A stretch of DNA of 64,000 nucleotides from Allobosea sp. 47.2.35 (GCF_024655635.1 NZ_JANLGI010000012.1:62001-126000), one strand, 5' to 3'; shown: positions 35,822-45,397, counted from the stretch's first letter. Notes: a model not told the origin generated them from the sequence alone. A program made the numbers and translations.

Positions 35822-36691
35822 ATGGCGCTCGATCGCCGGATCGTCGAACTCTACGACGAATACACGCATAAGCCGCTCGACCGCCGCGTCTTCATGAACC
35901 GGCTGCTCGCCATCGCCGGCACCACGGCGGCGGCGGAAGCCGCGCTCGCCCTGCTGGAGCCCAACTACGCACATGCCCAGCAGGTGGCGCCGGACGATGC
36001 CCGCATCACGGCAAGCCGGTTCGACCAGACCGTCGATGGCGTGGCGCTGAAGGGGTATCTCGTCACGCCCAAGGCCGAGGCGAAGCGCGGCGGCGTCCTC
36101 GTCATCCACGAGAACCGCGGTCTCAATCCGCATATCGAGGACATCACCCGCCGCATGGCGCTGGAAGGCTTCACCGCGCTCGGGCTCGACTTCCTTACCC
36201 CACTCGGCGGCACGCCGACCGATCCGGACGCGGCTCGCGCGCTCTTCCCGCAGCTTCCCGCCGAGGCGGTCGTCGCCCAGGGCCGCGCCGCGCTGAAATA
36301 CCTGACCTCGCGCCCGGATGCGACCGGACGAACCGGCGCCGTCGGCTTCTGCTGGGGCGGCGGCTCGGTCAACGACCTCGCCGTCTCGGTCCCGGAACTC
36401 TCGGCCGGCGTCGTCTTCTACGGCCGCTCGCCCGACCTCGCCAAGGTGCCGCAGATCAAGGCCCGGCTCCTGATCCAGCAGGCCTCGCGCGACACCCGCC
36501 TCGTCCAGATGCTGCCCGACTATGAGAAGGCACTGAAGGCTGCCGACATCCAGTACGAGGCCATCGTCTATCCCGATGTCGACCACGCCTTCATGAACGA
36601 CACCAGCGCCGAGCGTTACAACGCCGCGACGGCCAAGCAGGCCTGGGCGCGGACGGTGGCCTTCCTCAAGGCTGGGACGGGAACGGCGTAG
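35822..36691 (+). CDS. Dienelactone hydrolase family protein
   Basis: 289 residues. Alpha/beta hydrolase with the DLH nucleophile elbow GFCWGGG (Cys near residue 180), VIHENRGLNPHIED, and the His in YPDVDHAFMND (about residue 257). An N-terminal 50-residue extension with a hydrophobic stretch (NRLLAIAGTTAAAEAALALL) may be an export signal. Substrate unknown. AGGGAGGCAAG ribosome site just before ATG 35822. Confidence 0.9.
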   Translation: MALDRRIVELYDEYTHKPLDRRVFMNRLLAIAGTTAAAEAALALLEPNYAHAQQVAPDDARITASRFDQTVDGVALKGYLVTPKAEAKRGGVLVIHENRGLNPHIEDITRRMALEGFTALGLDFLTPLGGTPTDPDAARALFPQLPAEAVVAQGRAALKYLTSRPDATGRTGAVGFCWGGGSVNDLAVSVPELSAGVVFYGRSPDLAKVPQIKARLLIQQASRDTRLVQMLPDYEKALKAADIQYEAIVYPDVDHAFMNDTSAERYNAATAKQAWARTVAFLKAGTGTA

Positions 36692-36710
36692 CGCCGCTGG
36701 ACTGAACCCA

Positions 36711-36741
36711 ACAAAAAAACCCGGCGGTCGCCCGCCGGGTT
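36711..36741 (-). terminator. Rho-independent terminator of carD
   Basis: Stem AACCCGGCGG / CCGCCGGGTT (36718-36727 and 36732-36741), loop TCGC. Read on the minus strand it is followed by a run of T (the A tract 36712-36719), so it terminates carD transcription; it may also stop the convergent hydrolase message. Confidence 0.85.
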
Positions 36742-36768
36742 CTTCGAAGACAATGAATAGAACGTCGA

Positions 36769-37365
36769 TCAGGCGGCTTCTTCCGCCATATCGTCGTTGT
36801 CGCCTTCCAGATCCGCGTCGGCTTCAGCCTCGGCCTTGCCGGCGCGGCGCGGCGACTTGGCGAGCTGGCCTTCGATCTTCTTGAGGGCCTCGGTCTCGGT
36901 GACGTCGTCGACGACAGCGATCTCGCGGGTCATGCGGTCGAGAGCGGCCTCATAGAGCTGACGCTCGGAATAGGACTGCTCGGGCTGGGCCTCGGAACGA
37001 TAGAGGTCGCGCACCACTTCGGCGATGGCGACGAGATCGCCCGAATTGATCTTCGCTTCGTATTCCTGCGCACGGCGCGACCACATGGTGCGCTTGACGC
37101 GGGCGCGGCCGGTGAGCGTGGTCAGCGCCTTGGCGACAGACTCGGCATCGGCGAGCTTGCGCAGGCCAACGCTGGCAGCCTTGGCGGTGGGGACGCGCAG
37201 CGTCATCTTGTCCTTGGCGAAGCTGACGACAAACAGTTCCAGCTTGAAACCCGCGACTTCCTGCTCTTCGATCGCCGTGATCTGACCGACACCATGGGAC
37301 GGATAGACGACGTACTCGCCCGTCTTGAAACCCTGGCGCACAACAGCTTTCTTCGCAGTGGACAT
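36769..37365 (-). CDS. carD: CarD-family transcriptional regulator
   Basis: RNA-polymerase-binding factor that stabilises open promoter complexes, notably at rRNA promoters. 198 residues from ATG 37365. RNAP-interaction domain residues 10-70 (GFKTGEYVVYPSHGVGQITA) and a helical DNA-contacting domain with KRTMWSRRAQEYEAKINSGD and AEVVRDLYRSEAQPEQSYSE. C-terminal acidic tail (DADLEGDNDDMAEEAA). A longer frame from 37479 was rejected as not CarD-like. Own terminator downstream. Confidence 0.95.
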   Translation of the reverse strand: MSTAKKAVVRQGFKTGEYVVYPSHGVGQITAIEEQEVAGFKLELFVVSFAKDKMTLRVPTAKAASVGLRKLADAESVAKALTTLTGRARVKRTMWSRRAQEYEAKINSGDLVAIAEVVRDLYRSEAQPEQSYSERQLYEAALDRMTREIAVVDDVTETEALKKIEGQLAKSPRRAGKAEAEADADLEGDNDDMAEEAA

Positions 37366-37743
37366 GCCGTTACGACTCCTGACCGGCCCGCTCGACGCGA
37401 GCACGTGATGATCTGGCCTCCGGCCGGGTGGCAGGAGACTTTCCGCCTGATGCGACGCTTGGAAAACGCACCGCTTCACGCTCCCTAGTCGATTCTTTCA
37501 TTGGGCCCCTGACGAGAACGACGACCGAAGCCCCGGCGCCGTGGCCGGCTCTTCCATCGTCTGTGATCTCTTGGGGGCGCCCCGATTGCTGAATCTCGCA
37601 GGGGCATGCGGAACGACTTCGACTGGGACTAGCTTGTAACACAAAAAACACGCCGAATCAAAGGTAAACGCCGGGCGGCGCTCCCCTGCATTGGCATGGC
37701 GAGGTCGTGGTTAATGCAGCGCGGCCGGTGAACGGCGGCCGGA
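37366..37743. other. Intergenic region between fdxA and carD
   Basis: 378 bases between two genes that both run on the minus strand. It should hold the carD promoter and the fdxA 3' end. I see no clear hairpin, repeat or ORF of merit. Confidence 0.45.
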
Positions 37744-38079
37744 TCAGTCGCCTTCGCCCGGTTCCGGCGAGAGCATCTCGAGCTTGCCGGGCACGCCGTC
37801 GAACTCCTTGGCGTCGGCCGGCGGGTCCTTCTTCTGGGTGACGTTCGGCCAGCTCGCGGCGAACTTGCCATTGAGTTGCAGCCAGCTTTCGAGGCCGGGC
37901 TCCGTGTCGGGCTTAATTGCCTCGGCCGGGCACTCGGGCTCGCAGACGCCGCAATCGATGCATTCGTCGGGATGGATGACGAGAAAGTTCTCGCCCTCAT
38001 AGAAGCAGTCGACCGGGCACACCTCGACGCAGTCCATGTACTTGCACTTGATGCAATTCTCGGTGACCACATAGGTCAT
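37744..38079 (-). CDS. fdxA: Seven-iron ferredoxin FdxA
   Basis: 111 residues. Two cluster motifs: [20 protein letters not shown] (3Fe-4S/4Fe-4S ligands) and [18 protein letters not shown]. Long C-terminal extension ([20 protein letters not shown]), as in the alphaproteobacterial FdxA group. Electron carrier in the cytoplasm; partner enzymes not visible here. Confidence 0.95.
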   Translation of the reverse strand: MTYVVTENCIKCKYMDCVEVCPVDCFYEGENFLVIHPDECIDCGVCEPECPAEAIKPDTEPGLESWLQLNGKFAASWPNVTQKKDPPADAKEFDGVPGKLEMLSPEPGEGD

Positions 38080-38248
38080 GGGCCGGCCCTTCCAACACTT
38101 CTAAACAACCCCATAAACCCTTGCCCGGCGCAGGTTTCAAGGTCGTTTTCGTGATCTTTTGCAGAACGATCTGTCATTGCAGGGACGCTGCGGGGAAGAT
38201 TTCCCTCCCCGGCCCGATTTCAGCATCCGCCGCAGACAGGGCGCGGAT

Positions 38249-38557
38249 TTAATCCTCGTCCCCCGCCTCCGCAAGCGACGCATCGCCGCTGCCGCCGTCG
38301 AGCCGCTCGTAGAGCTGCTGGGCCACGGTGAAAGAGCCGCGCCGCTCAGCGAAAGCCAGGACCCTGACCACCACCGTCGCATGAGCCAGGGCGAGCGTCA
38401 GTACCGCCCCGAGCTTGATGCCTTGCGCCGGGTTGTCGCAGCGGCGCCCCTCGATGCGGACATGGCCGTCCTCCACCAGGCGCACAGCCGCCGGGCGGTT
38501 GCGGGCGAAGCGCGCGAACCAGAGCCATTTGTCCAGGCGCTGACGATCGTCCTGCAA
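38249..38557 (-). CDS. S4-domain RNA-binding protein (HslR/Hsp15-like)
   Basis: 102 residues. S4 fold at residues 8-65: QRLDKWLWFARFARNRPAAV then GHVRIEGRRCDNPAQGIKLG. Hsp15-type proteins bind stalled 50S subunits with nascent chain; this assignment follows from the family. Gene lies 21 bp after the large helicase on the same strand, so an RNA-related operon is likely. Confidence 0.9.
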   Translation of the reverse strand: MQDDRQRLDKWLWFARFARNRPAAVRLVEDGHVRIEGRRCDNPAQGIKLGAVLTLALAHATVVVRVLAFAERRGSFTVAQQLYERLDGGSGDASLAEAGDED

Positions 38558-38578
38558 ACGGCCCGCGCCTCCTCCGCT

Positions 38579-41500
38579 TTAGTTCTTGCTGCCTTCGAGC
38601 TGGGCCTTGAGAGCCGCAAGCTTGGCGAAGGGCGAATCCGGATCCGGCTCGCGATTGGCCGGACGCGGACGCGGCGTCTGCTGGAAGCGTTCAGCCCCGC
38701 TCCGCTCCTCGCGACGCGGGCCGCCGGGACGGCCGTCGCGCTTGAAATCGGGACGCGGACCGCGATTGCCCTCCGCACGATCCTGCCGCTGCGGCCGGTC
38801 ATCGCGGCGCGGGCGGTCGTCCTGACGCGGGCGCGCATCCTGACGTTCTTGGCGCTGCGCTGGCGCGCCCTCGCCAGCCGCAGCAGTCGGCCGGTTCTCG
38901 GGCCGTCCGTCACGGCGCGGGCCACCAGGGCGACCCTCGCGCTGCGGTCGGTCGCCACCACGGCGCTCACCTCCCTCGCGACGCTCACCGCCCTCACGAC
39001 GGCCGCGCGGATTGCCCTGTTCCGGCCGACGCCCGCCCTGATGGCGATGCGGTCGCCAGATTTCGATCAGCTCGGGCTCGGCCGGCGCAGTCTCGACGGC
39101 AGGGGTCTCGCCAGCACCGGCTTCGGCAGAGGCGGTCTCTTCGGCAGCGGCAGCCGGAAGCGCGACCATCGCATCGGCCGGAACCGGCTCGCGCGCCGTA
39201 TCCAGCTCCGCCTCGGTCGCGATCGGCGCATCAGCCGTCTCGACAGCCGGGGCCTCGACGACAAGCGTCTCGCCCTCGGCCAGCCCGTCTTCGTTCAGCG
39301 CGGTCGCCGGCTCGCTCGGGCCCTCGGTGTGGGCGGACGCCTCGACGGCATCGCCCTCAACGGAAGCCGCTTCCGTTTCAGCAGCGGCGACAGGCTGAGC
39401 CGGCGCGGTCGCGGCCGGGGGCGGCGCCAGCGGCACGGTGATGGCCGGTCCCGGGCGCTTGACCGAGACATAGCCGAGCGAGCGCAGGATCGAGGCGAAA
39501 TCCTCGCCCGCGCAGCCAACCAGCGAGGTCATCGCACCGGTGGCGACGAAGCCGTCCTGATCGGCGGCGCCGACCGGGGGCGTGCCTTGCGTGACGCCGG
39601 GGCGATAGGCGATAGCCGGACGGATCAGGTCGGCGAGGCGCTCGAGGATGTCGACGCGCACCGCCCGCTCGCCGCAGACGCGGTAGCCGGCGGCCCTGTA
39701 CAGGCCCTTCGGAACGGCCTTGTCGACCGGGAAGGAAGTGCGGCCGGAAGCCGCGAGATGGGCGATGTCGTCGAGCCCGGCCGTCTCCGGCCCGCCATGC
39801 TTCAGCGCCCAGAGCTGGGCGGCGAGCGCGCGCGGCGCAGGCTTCAGCAGCGCCGGCATATAGATGTGGAAGGCGCCGAAGCGGATGCCGAGCTGGCGCA
39901 GGGCCGCACGGCCCTCCTGGTCGAGCGCCTTCATCTCCTCGCCGACCTTGGAGCGTTCGAGCACACCCAGCGCCTCGGCCGCCTGATAGGCGATGCCACG
40001 CGCGATGCCGGTGACGTTCTCGGCCGCCTCGAGGACCTGAACGGCGCCGAGCAGCTTGGTGACGTGATTCTTCAGCCAGAGGCTGATCCGGCCTTCGACC
40101 TGCTCGCGCGCGGGGCCACCGAGATGTTCCTCCACCAGCAGGCGCAGCCGCGGCTCCAGAACCTTCTCGCCGGCGGTCAGGCGCGCGACCGGCTCGCCGG
40201 TCCAGCGCACCAGCCCGTCATGCGACAGCAGGAAGGCATCGTCGCCCGCCAGCACGACGCGCGCCGCCCTGGCCTCGATCTCGGCGCCGAGCGCCTTCAT
40301 CGCCGCCAGGTTCAGGGCCTTGACCTCGGACCCACCAGCCTTCGGGTCCGCCGTGAAGCGGAAGCCCTGCAGCATCCCCACATGCTGGCCCTCGACGAGC
40401 ACGTCGCCCGTCGCGGTGACCTCAGCCTCCAACATCGCATTCTCCCGCAAGCGGCGCATCAACACGCTGGTGCGCCGATCGACAAATCTGTGAGTCAGCC
40501 GCTCGTGCAGAGCGTCCGACAGCTTGTCCTCTACAAGACGCGCCATGCCCTGCCAATGCTCTGGATCAGGCAACCAGTCAGGACGGTTCGCAACATAGGT
40601 CCAAGTCCGGACCTGGGCGATCCGTGCCGAGAGCGTGTCGATCTCGCCATCGGTGCGGTCGAGCGCGGCCAGTTGCGCCGCATACCAGTCGGCATCGAGC
40701 CGGCCATGGCGCATCAGCCTGAGATACAGCGTCGTCGCGAGATCGGCATGCTGCATCGGCGAGATCTTGCGATAATCCGGCAGGCCGCAGACCTCCCAGA
40801 GCCGCTCGACCGCCGCGCGCCCTTGCGCCAGCTTCGCGACATCCGGGTCCCGCGCCAGCACTTCCAGCGTCGTCATGTCCTCGGCGATCAGCGCCCGCGT
40901 CAGGCCCTGCTCCGACGGCTGGAGGTTCAGCGTGTCCAGGAGGCCACCGACCGAACGCAAGTCGAGATCGGAATTGCGCCACTGCATCTGGCGGATCGGC
41001 TCGAAGCGATGGTTCTCGATCGCCTCAACCAGCTCGGCATCGAAGGGCGGGCAGCGCCCGCTCGTACCGAAGGTGCCGTCGCGCAGATGCCGCCCGGCGC
41101 GCCCGGCGATCTGGCCGAATTCGGCCGGATTGAGCCTGCGGTAATGATGCCCGTCGAACTTCCTGTCCGCCGCGAAGGCGATGTGGTTGACGTCGAGATT
41201 GAGCCCCATGCCGATCGCGTCGGTCGCGACGAGATAATCGACGTCACCGGACTGGTAGAGCTCGACCTGGGCATTGCGGGTCCGGGGCGAGAGCGCGCCC
41301 AGCACCACGGCCGCCCCACCCTTCTGCCGGCGGATCAGCTCCGCGATCGCATAGACCTCCTCGACCGAGAAGGCGACGATGGCCGAGCGTGGCGCCAGCC
41401 GCGTGATCTTGCGGTCACCGGCGAAAGTGAGCTGCGACAGGCGCGGACGCGTGACGACGTTCACGCCCGGCATGAGCTGCTCGATCAGCGGGCGCATCGT

Positions 41501-41908
41501 CGCGGCACCGATCAGCATGGTCTCGGCCCGGCCGCGCCGGTTGAGCAGGCGGTCGGTGAAGACATGGCCGCGGTCGAGATCGGCGGCGAGCTGGATCTCG
41601 TCGATGGCGACGAAATCGACCGCGAGATCGCGCGGCATCGCCTCGACCGTGCAGATCCAGAAGCGCGGCCGCTCCGGCTTGATCTTTTCCTCGCCGGTGA
41701 CGAGAGCGACGGATTGCGCGCCGACCTTGTCGACGACGCGCTGGTAGACCTCGCGCGCAAGCAAGCGGAGCGGCAGGCCGATCATCCCGGTGGGATGGGC
41801 GACCATGCGCTCGATGGCGAGATGGGTCTTGCCGGTATTGGTCGGGCCCAGCACGGCCGTGACGCTGTTGGCGCGGGCGGCGGGCGGCAGCGAACGAAAA
41901 GGAAGCAA
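38579..41908 (-). CDS. Suv3-like ATP-dependent RNA/DNA helicase with Arg/Gly-rich tail
   Basis: 1109 residues from TTG 41908 (no better start nearby). Superfamily 2 core: Walker A GPTNTGKTHLA (about 21), DEIQ box in VAIDEIQLAADLDRGHVF (about 98), GAATMRP motif III, LVATDAIGMGLNLDVNHIAF (motif V) and QIAGRAGRHLRDG (motif VI, about 265). The DEIQ box and QxxGRAGR pattern point to the Suv3 group of mitochondrial RNA helicases. From about residue 830 the tail is disordered, first acidic Ala/Glu-rich, then Arg/Gly/Asp/Gln repeats (RREGGERREGGERRGGDRP), typical of RNA-binding or condensate-forming tails. Confidence 0.92.
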   Translation of the reverse strand: MLPFRSLPPAARANSVTAVLGPTNTGKTHLAIERMVAHPTGMIGLPLRLLAREVYQRVVDKVGAQSVALVTGEEKIKPERPRFWICTVEAMPRDLAVDFVAIDEIQLAADLDRGHVFTDRLLNRRGRAETMLIGAATMRPLIEQLMPGVNVVTRPRLSQLTFAGDRKITRLAPRSAIVAFSVEEVYAIAELIRRQKGGAAVVLGALSPRTRNAQVELYQSGDVDYLVATDAIGMGLNLDVNHIAFAADRKFDGHHYRRLNPAEFGQIAGRAGRHLRDGTFGTSGRCPPFDAELVEAIENHRFEPIRQMQWRNSDLDLRSVGGLLDTLNLQPSEQGLTRALIAEDMTTLEVLARDPDVAKLAQGRAAVERLWEVCGLPDYRKISPMQHADLATTLYLRLMRHGRLDADWYAAQLAALDRTDGEIDTLSARIAQVRTWTYVANRPDWLPDPEHWQGMARLVEDKLSDALHERLTHRFVDRRTSVLMRRLRENAMLEAEVTATGDVLVEGQHVGMLQGFRFTADPKAGGSEVKALNLAAMKALGAEIEARAARVVLAGDDAFLLSHDGLVRWTGEPVARLTAGEKVLEPRLRLLVEEHLGGPAREQVEGRISLWLKNHVTKLLGAVQVLEAAENVTGIARGIAYQAAEALGVLERSKVGEEMKALDQEGRAALRQLGIRFGAFHIYMPALLKPAPRALAAQLWALKHGGPETAGLDDIAHLAASGRTSFPVDKAVPKGLYRAAGYRVCGERAVRVDILERLADLIRPAIAYRPGVTQGTPPVGAADQDGFVATGAMTSLVGCAGEDFASILRSLGYVSVKRPGPAITVPLAPPPAATAPAQPVAAAETEAASVEGDAVEASAHTEGPSEPATALNEDGLAEGETLVVEAPAVETADAPIATEAELDTAREPVPADAMVALPAAAAEETASAEAGAGETPAVETAPAEPELIEIWRPHRHQGGRRPEQGNPRGRREGGERREGGERRGGDRPQREGRPGGPRRDGRPENRPTAAAGEGAPAQRQERQDARPRQDDRPRRDDRPQRQDRAEGNRGPRPDFKRDGRPGGPRREERSGAERFQQTPRPRPANREPDPDSPFAKLAALKAQLEGSKN

Positions 41909-42214
41909 GGCGCAGGAGCCGATCTTCTCGCCCGCCCATGCGGGCGGGAGCGTGGACGGGGCTTATGCAAGTCTCAGACAGAGACCCACCAAGAACGAGT
42001 CTGGAACGAAGCGGGGCCGAATCGCTGACTCCGGCAGAATCGGGTTTTGTTCCCTTTTCGGAGTCTAGCCCCTGGCAGCGTGGGCCCTGTCGTCATCGCG
42101 CCCTCCCGGATTGGCGTGGCGAGGCGGCCCGAAAGCCGCCTAGCAGGAATTCTATGTAAGCCTTTTCGGCCCGGAGACGAGAGGCAGGGTGGATTTCGGG
42201 GCTGCGCCGCTGCT
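41909..42214. other. Intergenic region between the MerR gene and the helicase
   Basis: 306 bases between two minus-strand genes. It should carry the helicase promoter. Open frames here are extensions or shadows of neighbours. No clear hairpin or repeat is seen. Confidence 0.45.
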
Positions 42215-42661
42215 TCAATGATGGGCGTGGTCGCACTGCCCGTGATCGGCCAGCGCCTCGATGATGGCGCAATCGCAGGCCGCGACCCCGCCCGAGCAGG
42301 TCGTCGCGATCCGCTCGAGCTCCTTCTCCAGCGAGCGCAATTTCGCGATCTTGTCACGGACCTCGTCGAGATGGGCGACCGATATCGCATGCGCCTCGTC
42401 GCAGGCCATGCCGGGCGTGTCGGAGAGCTTCAGCAGCGTGCGGATATTCTCGACCGCGAAACCGAGATCGCGCGCGTGCTTGATGAAGGCGAGCCGCTCG
42501 GCATGGCGCCGGCCATAGCGGCGCTGGTTGCCCTCGGAGCGTTCTGGCGGCGGCAGGAGGCCGACCTGCTCGTAATAGCGGATCGTCTCGACCTTGACCC
42601 CGGTGCGATCAGCCAATGCGCCGATCGGCATCACGCGCTCGAGCTTGGCGGTCGCGGTCAT
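42215..42661 (-). CDS. MerR-family transcriptional regulator, metal-responsive type
   Basis: 148 residues. Winged helix PIGALADRTGVKVETIRYYE then QVGLLPPPERSEGNQRRYGR; dimerisation helix to about 110; metal-binding C-terminus with Cys residues CDEAH (about 88), CSGG (about 122), CDC (about 129) and a His-rich end HGQCDHAHH. Similar to ZntR/CadR/PbrR-like regulators. No divergent efflux gene is present, only the perfect palindrome ahead of its own start, so it may be autoregulated or act elsewhere. Confidence 0.9.
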   Translation of the reverse strand: MTATAKLERVMPIGALADRTGVKVETIRYYEQVGLLPPPERSEGNQRRYGRRHAERLAFIKHARDLGFAVENIRTLLKLSDTPGMACDEAHAISVAHLDEVRDKIAKLRSLEKELERIATTCSGGVAACDCAIIEALADHGQCDHAHH

Positions 42662-42670
42662 GGCAGCACC

Positions 42671-42699
42671 TCTAAATCTATAGTCTCTATAGATTTAGA
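42671..42699. promoter_or_regulatory. Perfect 13-bp inverted repeat upstream of merR-like gene (operator)
   Basis: Arms TCTAAATCTATAG (42671-42683) and CTATAGATTTAGA (42687-42699), three-base centre. It ends 10 bases before the ATG of the MerR gene, and its AT-rich arms contain TATAGAT, a plausible -10. MerR regulators bind such dyads between -35 and -10, so this is the likely site for self-control. Confidence 0.8.
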
Positions 42700-42729
42700 T
42701 AGCGCGATGCCGCCGCGTTGCAAGCCCGA

Positions 42730-43704
42730 TCAGGCGACACCCATCGCCAGCAGGTCGTGGACATGGACCAGCCCGGCCGGGCAATCCTCGGAATCGACCA
42801 CGATCAGAGCCGTGATCCGGCTGCGATTGACCAGCTCCAAGGCCTCGACCGCCAGGGTATCGAGACCGATCCGGCGCGGGTTCGCCGTCATGATGTCGCG
42901 AGCCCTGAGCGAGACGCCGCCGCCCATCGCCGCCTTGCGGCGCAGGTCGCCATCGGTGACGACACCCGCGAGCTTGCCGTCCAGATCCATCACCACGGCA
43001 CAGCCGAAACCCTTGTCGGAAATCATCGCGATGACGTCCGGCAGCAGGGTGTCGAGCCCGATCAGCGGCAGATCGGCACCGCGATGCATGATGCTCTCCA
43101 CCGTCTTGAGCTGCGCGCCGAGCTTGCCGCCGGGATGGTAGACGAAGAAATCCTGCCGCGAGAAGCCGCGCGCTTCCAGAAGCGCCACGGCCAGCGCGTC
43201 GCCGAGCGCCATCTGCATCGTCGTCGAGGTGGTCGGCGCCAGCCCGTTCGGGCAGGCCTCCGTCGCCTTCGGCAGGACGAGCGCGATATCCGCCTCCTTG
43301 CCCAGCGTGCTCTCGGCATTGGCCGTGATCGCGATCAGCCCGACACGGAAGCGGCGGGTGTAGCCGACGAGCGCGGCAAGCTCGACCGCCTCGCCCGACC
43401 AGGACAGGGCGATCACCACATCCTCAGGCTGGACCATGCCGAGATCGCCATGGCTCGCCTCTGCCGGATGGACGAAATGCGCGGGCGTGCCGGTCGAGGC
43501 CAGCGTCGCCGTGAGCTTGCGCCCGACATGGCCGGACTTGCCCATGCCGGAAACGATCACGCGCCCGCTCGAGGCCCGGATCATCGCGATTGCCTCGGCG
43601 AATGGCCCGCCGAGGCCGCCCGCCAGCGCGGCGTGGAGCGCGTCGAGACCGGCGCGCTCAGTGGCGATGGTGCGAAGGGCGGAGTCGCGGATATCGGCTG
43701 TCAT
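42730..43704 (-). CDS. kdsD: KpsF/GutQ family arabinose-5-phosphate isomerase
   Basis: Converts ribulose 5-phosphate to arabinose 5-phosphate for Kdo and LPS. 324 residues from ATG 43704. SIS domain (about 35-180): GRVIVSGMGKSGHVGRKLTA, TPAHFVHPAEASHGDLGM and ALSWSGEAVELAAL. Two CBS domains from about 205 (SIMHRGADLPLIGLDTLL; DIMTANPRRIGLDTLAVEAL). A longer upstream frame is not SIS-like. Whether it serves Kdo or capsule cannot be decided here. Confidence 0.94.
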   Translation of the reverse strand: MTADIRDSALRTIATERAGLDALHAALAGGLGGPFAEAIAMIRASSGRVIVSGMGKSGHVGRKLTATLASTGTPAHFVHPAEASHGDLGMVQPEDVVIALSWSGEAVELAALVGYTRRFRVGLIAITANAESTLGKEADIALVLPKATEACPNGLAPTTSTTMQMALGDALAVALLEARGFSRQDFFVYHPGGKLGAQLKTVESIMHRGADLPLIGLDTLLPDVIAMISDKGFGCAVVMDLDGKLAGVVTDGDLRRKAAMGGGVSLRARDIMTANPRRIGLDTLAVEALELVNRSRITALIVVDSEDCPAGLVHVHDLLAMGVA

Positions 43705-43808
43705 GGCCGGCGCTGTAGCACGGCGGCGCCAGCCATTTCCACCATCCGCCAACAGGCTCGGGCGGCGTTGACGGCTCCTTAACCCTGTTCGTTCTAACTC
43801 CATTAACC

Positions 43809-45389
43809 ATGCGCGCCATCCGCGCGCCCGCCATCTGGAGCCCTGCGACGCCCGTGTCCGGCCGCGCGACGACCCTGCTTCTGTCCGGCACGGCCCTGGC
43901 CGCGCTGGCACTCGCCTGCGCAGTCGCGCAGGCGCAGCAGATGCCGCGCGCCAATCTCAGGACCGGCACGCCCACCTACGTCGCGCAACAGCCGGCAACG
44001 CCCCAGCCTGCCCTCTCGCCCGCGACGGCCGAGCCGGAAGCCATCCGCGATCCCGCCGGACTGGTCCAGCGGCAGGGTTCGGCCGTCTCGGGGCGGCAGC
44101 CACCGCGCGCCAGCCAACCGATTCAGGCGCCGGCCCTGCGCGGCGTCACCCAGCGCCAGTTCCGTCCGCCGCCCCCTGCGGTGACGACCATGCCGCCCCC
44201 GCCTCCCCCTCCGCCACCGCCACCACGGCGACGTGCGGCGAGCGAAGAGGACCCCTATGCCGCGCTCGGCATCCGCCTCGGCTCGATCACATTGCGGCCC
44301 TCGGTCACCAACTCGATCGGCTACGACACCAATCCGCAGCGCAGCTCCGCGCCGGGCACCAAGGGCTCGGGCTATAGCCGCCACGAGGGCGAATTGGAAA
44401 TCCAGTCCGACTGGAACGTCCATGAGCTGAAGGGCAAGCTGCGCGGCGGCTATATGGAATTCTTCCGCGCCAAGGATGCCTCGCGCCCCGATGCCGAAGG
44501 CGGTCTCGATCTGCGGCTCGATGCGACGCGCGACACCCGCATCCTCCTGGAAACGCGGCTCAAGCTCGACACGCAGCGGCCCGGTTCGCCCGACCTGACC
44601 GCCGCCGTCACCGGCCGCCCGCAGATCTACCAGTATGGCGGCTCGGCTGGCGTCACGCATGACTTCAACCGCCTGCAATTGACGTTGCGCGGCTCGGTCG
44701 ATCGCAGCGACTACGAGGATGCCCGGCTCTCCAACGGCGCCATGCTGTCGCAGAAGGACCGGAACATGACGCAATACGGCCTGCGCCTGCGCGCCGCCTA
44801 TGAGGTCACGCCCGGTTTCAAGCCCTTCGTCCAGGCCGAGATCGACCAGCGCGAGTTCGACGAGAAGAGCGATTCCAGCGGCTACATGCGCTCCTCGAAC
44901 GGCATAACGGGACGTGTCGGCTCCACCTTCGAGATCAGCCGGCAGCTGACCGGCGAGGTTTCGGGCGGCTATCAGGATCGCAAATACGACGACAACCGCC
45001 TGAAGAACCTGCGCGGCTTCGTCGGCGATGCTGCGGTGCTGTGGTCGCCGACGCCGCTGACCACGGTGACCTTGCGCGGCGGCGCCGAACTCGGCGACAC
45101 CACGATCGCCGGCTCCTCGGGCACCACGGTGCGGCGCGCCACGCTGGAAGTGGCGCATGCATTGCGCCGCAACCTCACCGTCACCGGCTTCACCAATTTC
45201 AGCCGGACCGAGTATGACGGGCAGGGACTGCGCGAGGACTACGCGAATGTCGGCGCGCGGCTCGAATACAAGCTGACGCGCACCTTCTCCGTGCGCGCAA
45301 GCTTCACCCATGAGCGCCTGAACTCGACAGCCCAGGGCTCGGACTACACCGCGAATGTCTCGCTGGTCGGGCTCAGGGTGCAGTTCTGA
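43809..45389 (+). CDS. Outer-membrane beta-barrel protein (putative porin-2 type)
   Basis: 526 residues. Signal region (TLLLSGTALAALALACAVAQ), an Ala/Pro/Gln-rich periplasmic linker with an 11-proline run (about 128-140), then a barrel from about 160 made of alternating amphipathic strands (LRPSVTNSIGYDTNPQRSS; ISRQLTGEVSGGYQDRKYDD) and a C-terminal Phe (VSLVGLRVQF), the usual outer-membrane insertion signal. This resembles the 'beta-barrel porin 2' group. Function unknown; polysaccharide export has been linked with related barrels. Confidence 0.85.
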   Translation: MRAIRAPAIWSPATPVSGRATTLLLSGTALAALALACAVAQAQQMPRANLRTGTPTYVAQQPATPQPALSPATAEPEAIRDPAGLVQRQGSAVSGRQPPRASQPIQAPALRGVTQRQFRPPPPAVTTMPPPPPPPPPPPRRRAASEEDPYAALGIRLGSITLRPSVTNSIGYDTNPQRSSAPGTKGSGYSRHEGELEIQSDWNVHELKGKLRGGYMEFFRAKDASRPDAEGGLDLRLDATRDTRILLETRLKLDTQRPGSPDLTAAVTGRPQIYQYGGSAGVTHDFNRLQLTLRGSVDRSDYEDARLSNGAMLSQKDRNMTQYGLRLRAAYEVTPGFKPFVQAEIDQREFDEKSDSSGYMRSSNGITGRVGSTFEISRQLTGEVSGGYQDRKYDDNRLKNLRGFVGDAAVLWSPTPLTTVTLRGGAELGDTTIAGSSGTTVRRATLEVAHALRRNLTVTGFTNFSRTEYDGQGLREDYANVGARLEYKLTRTFSVRASFTHERLNSTAQGSDYTANVSLVGLRVQF

Positions 45390-45397
45390 TAGGGCCG

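Noticed and set aside
38159..42028. 1289-residue plus-strand open frame
   Set aside because: Exact antisense of the Suv3-like helicase and S4 genes, with no domains and biased composition.
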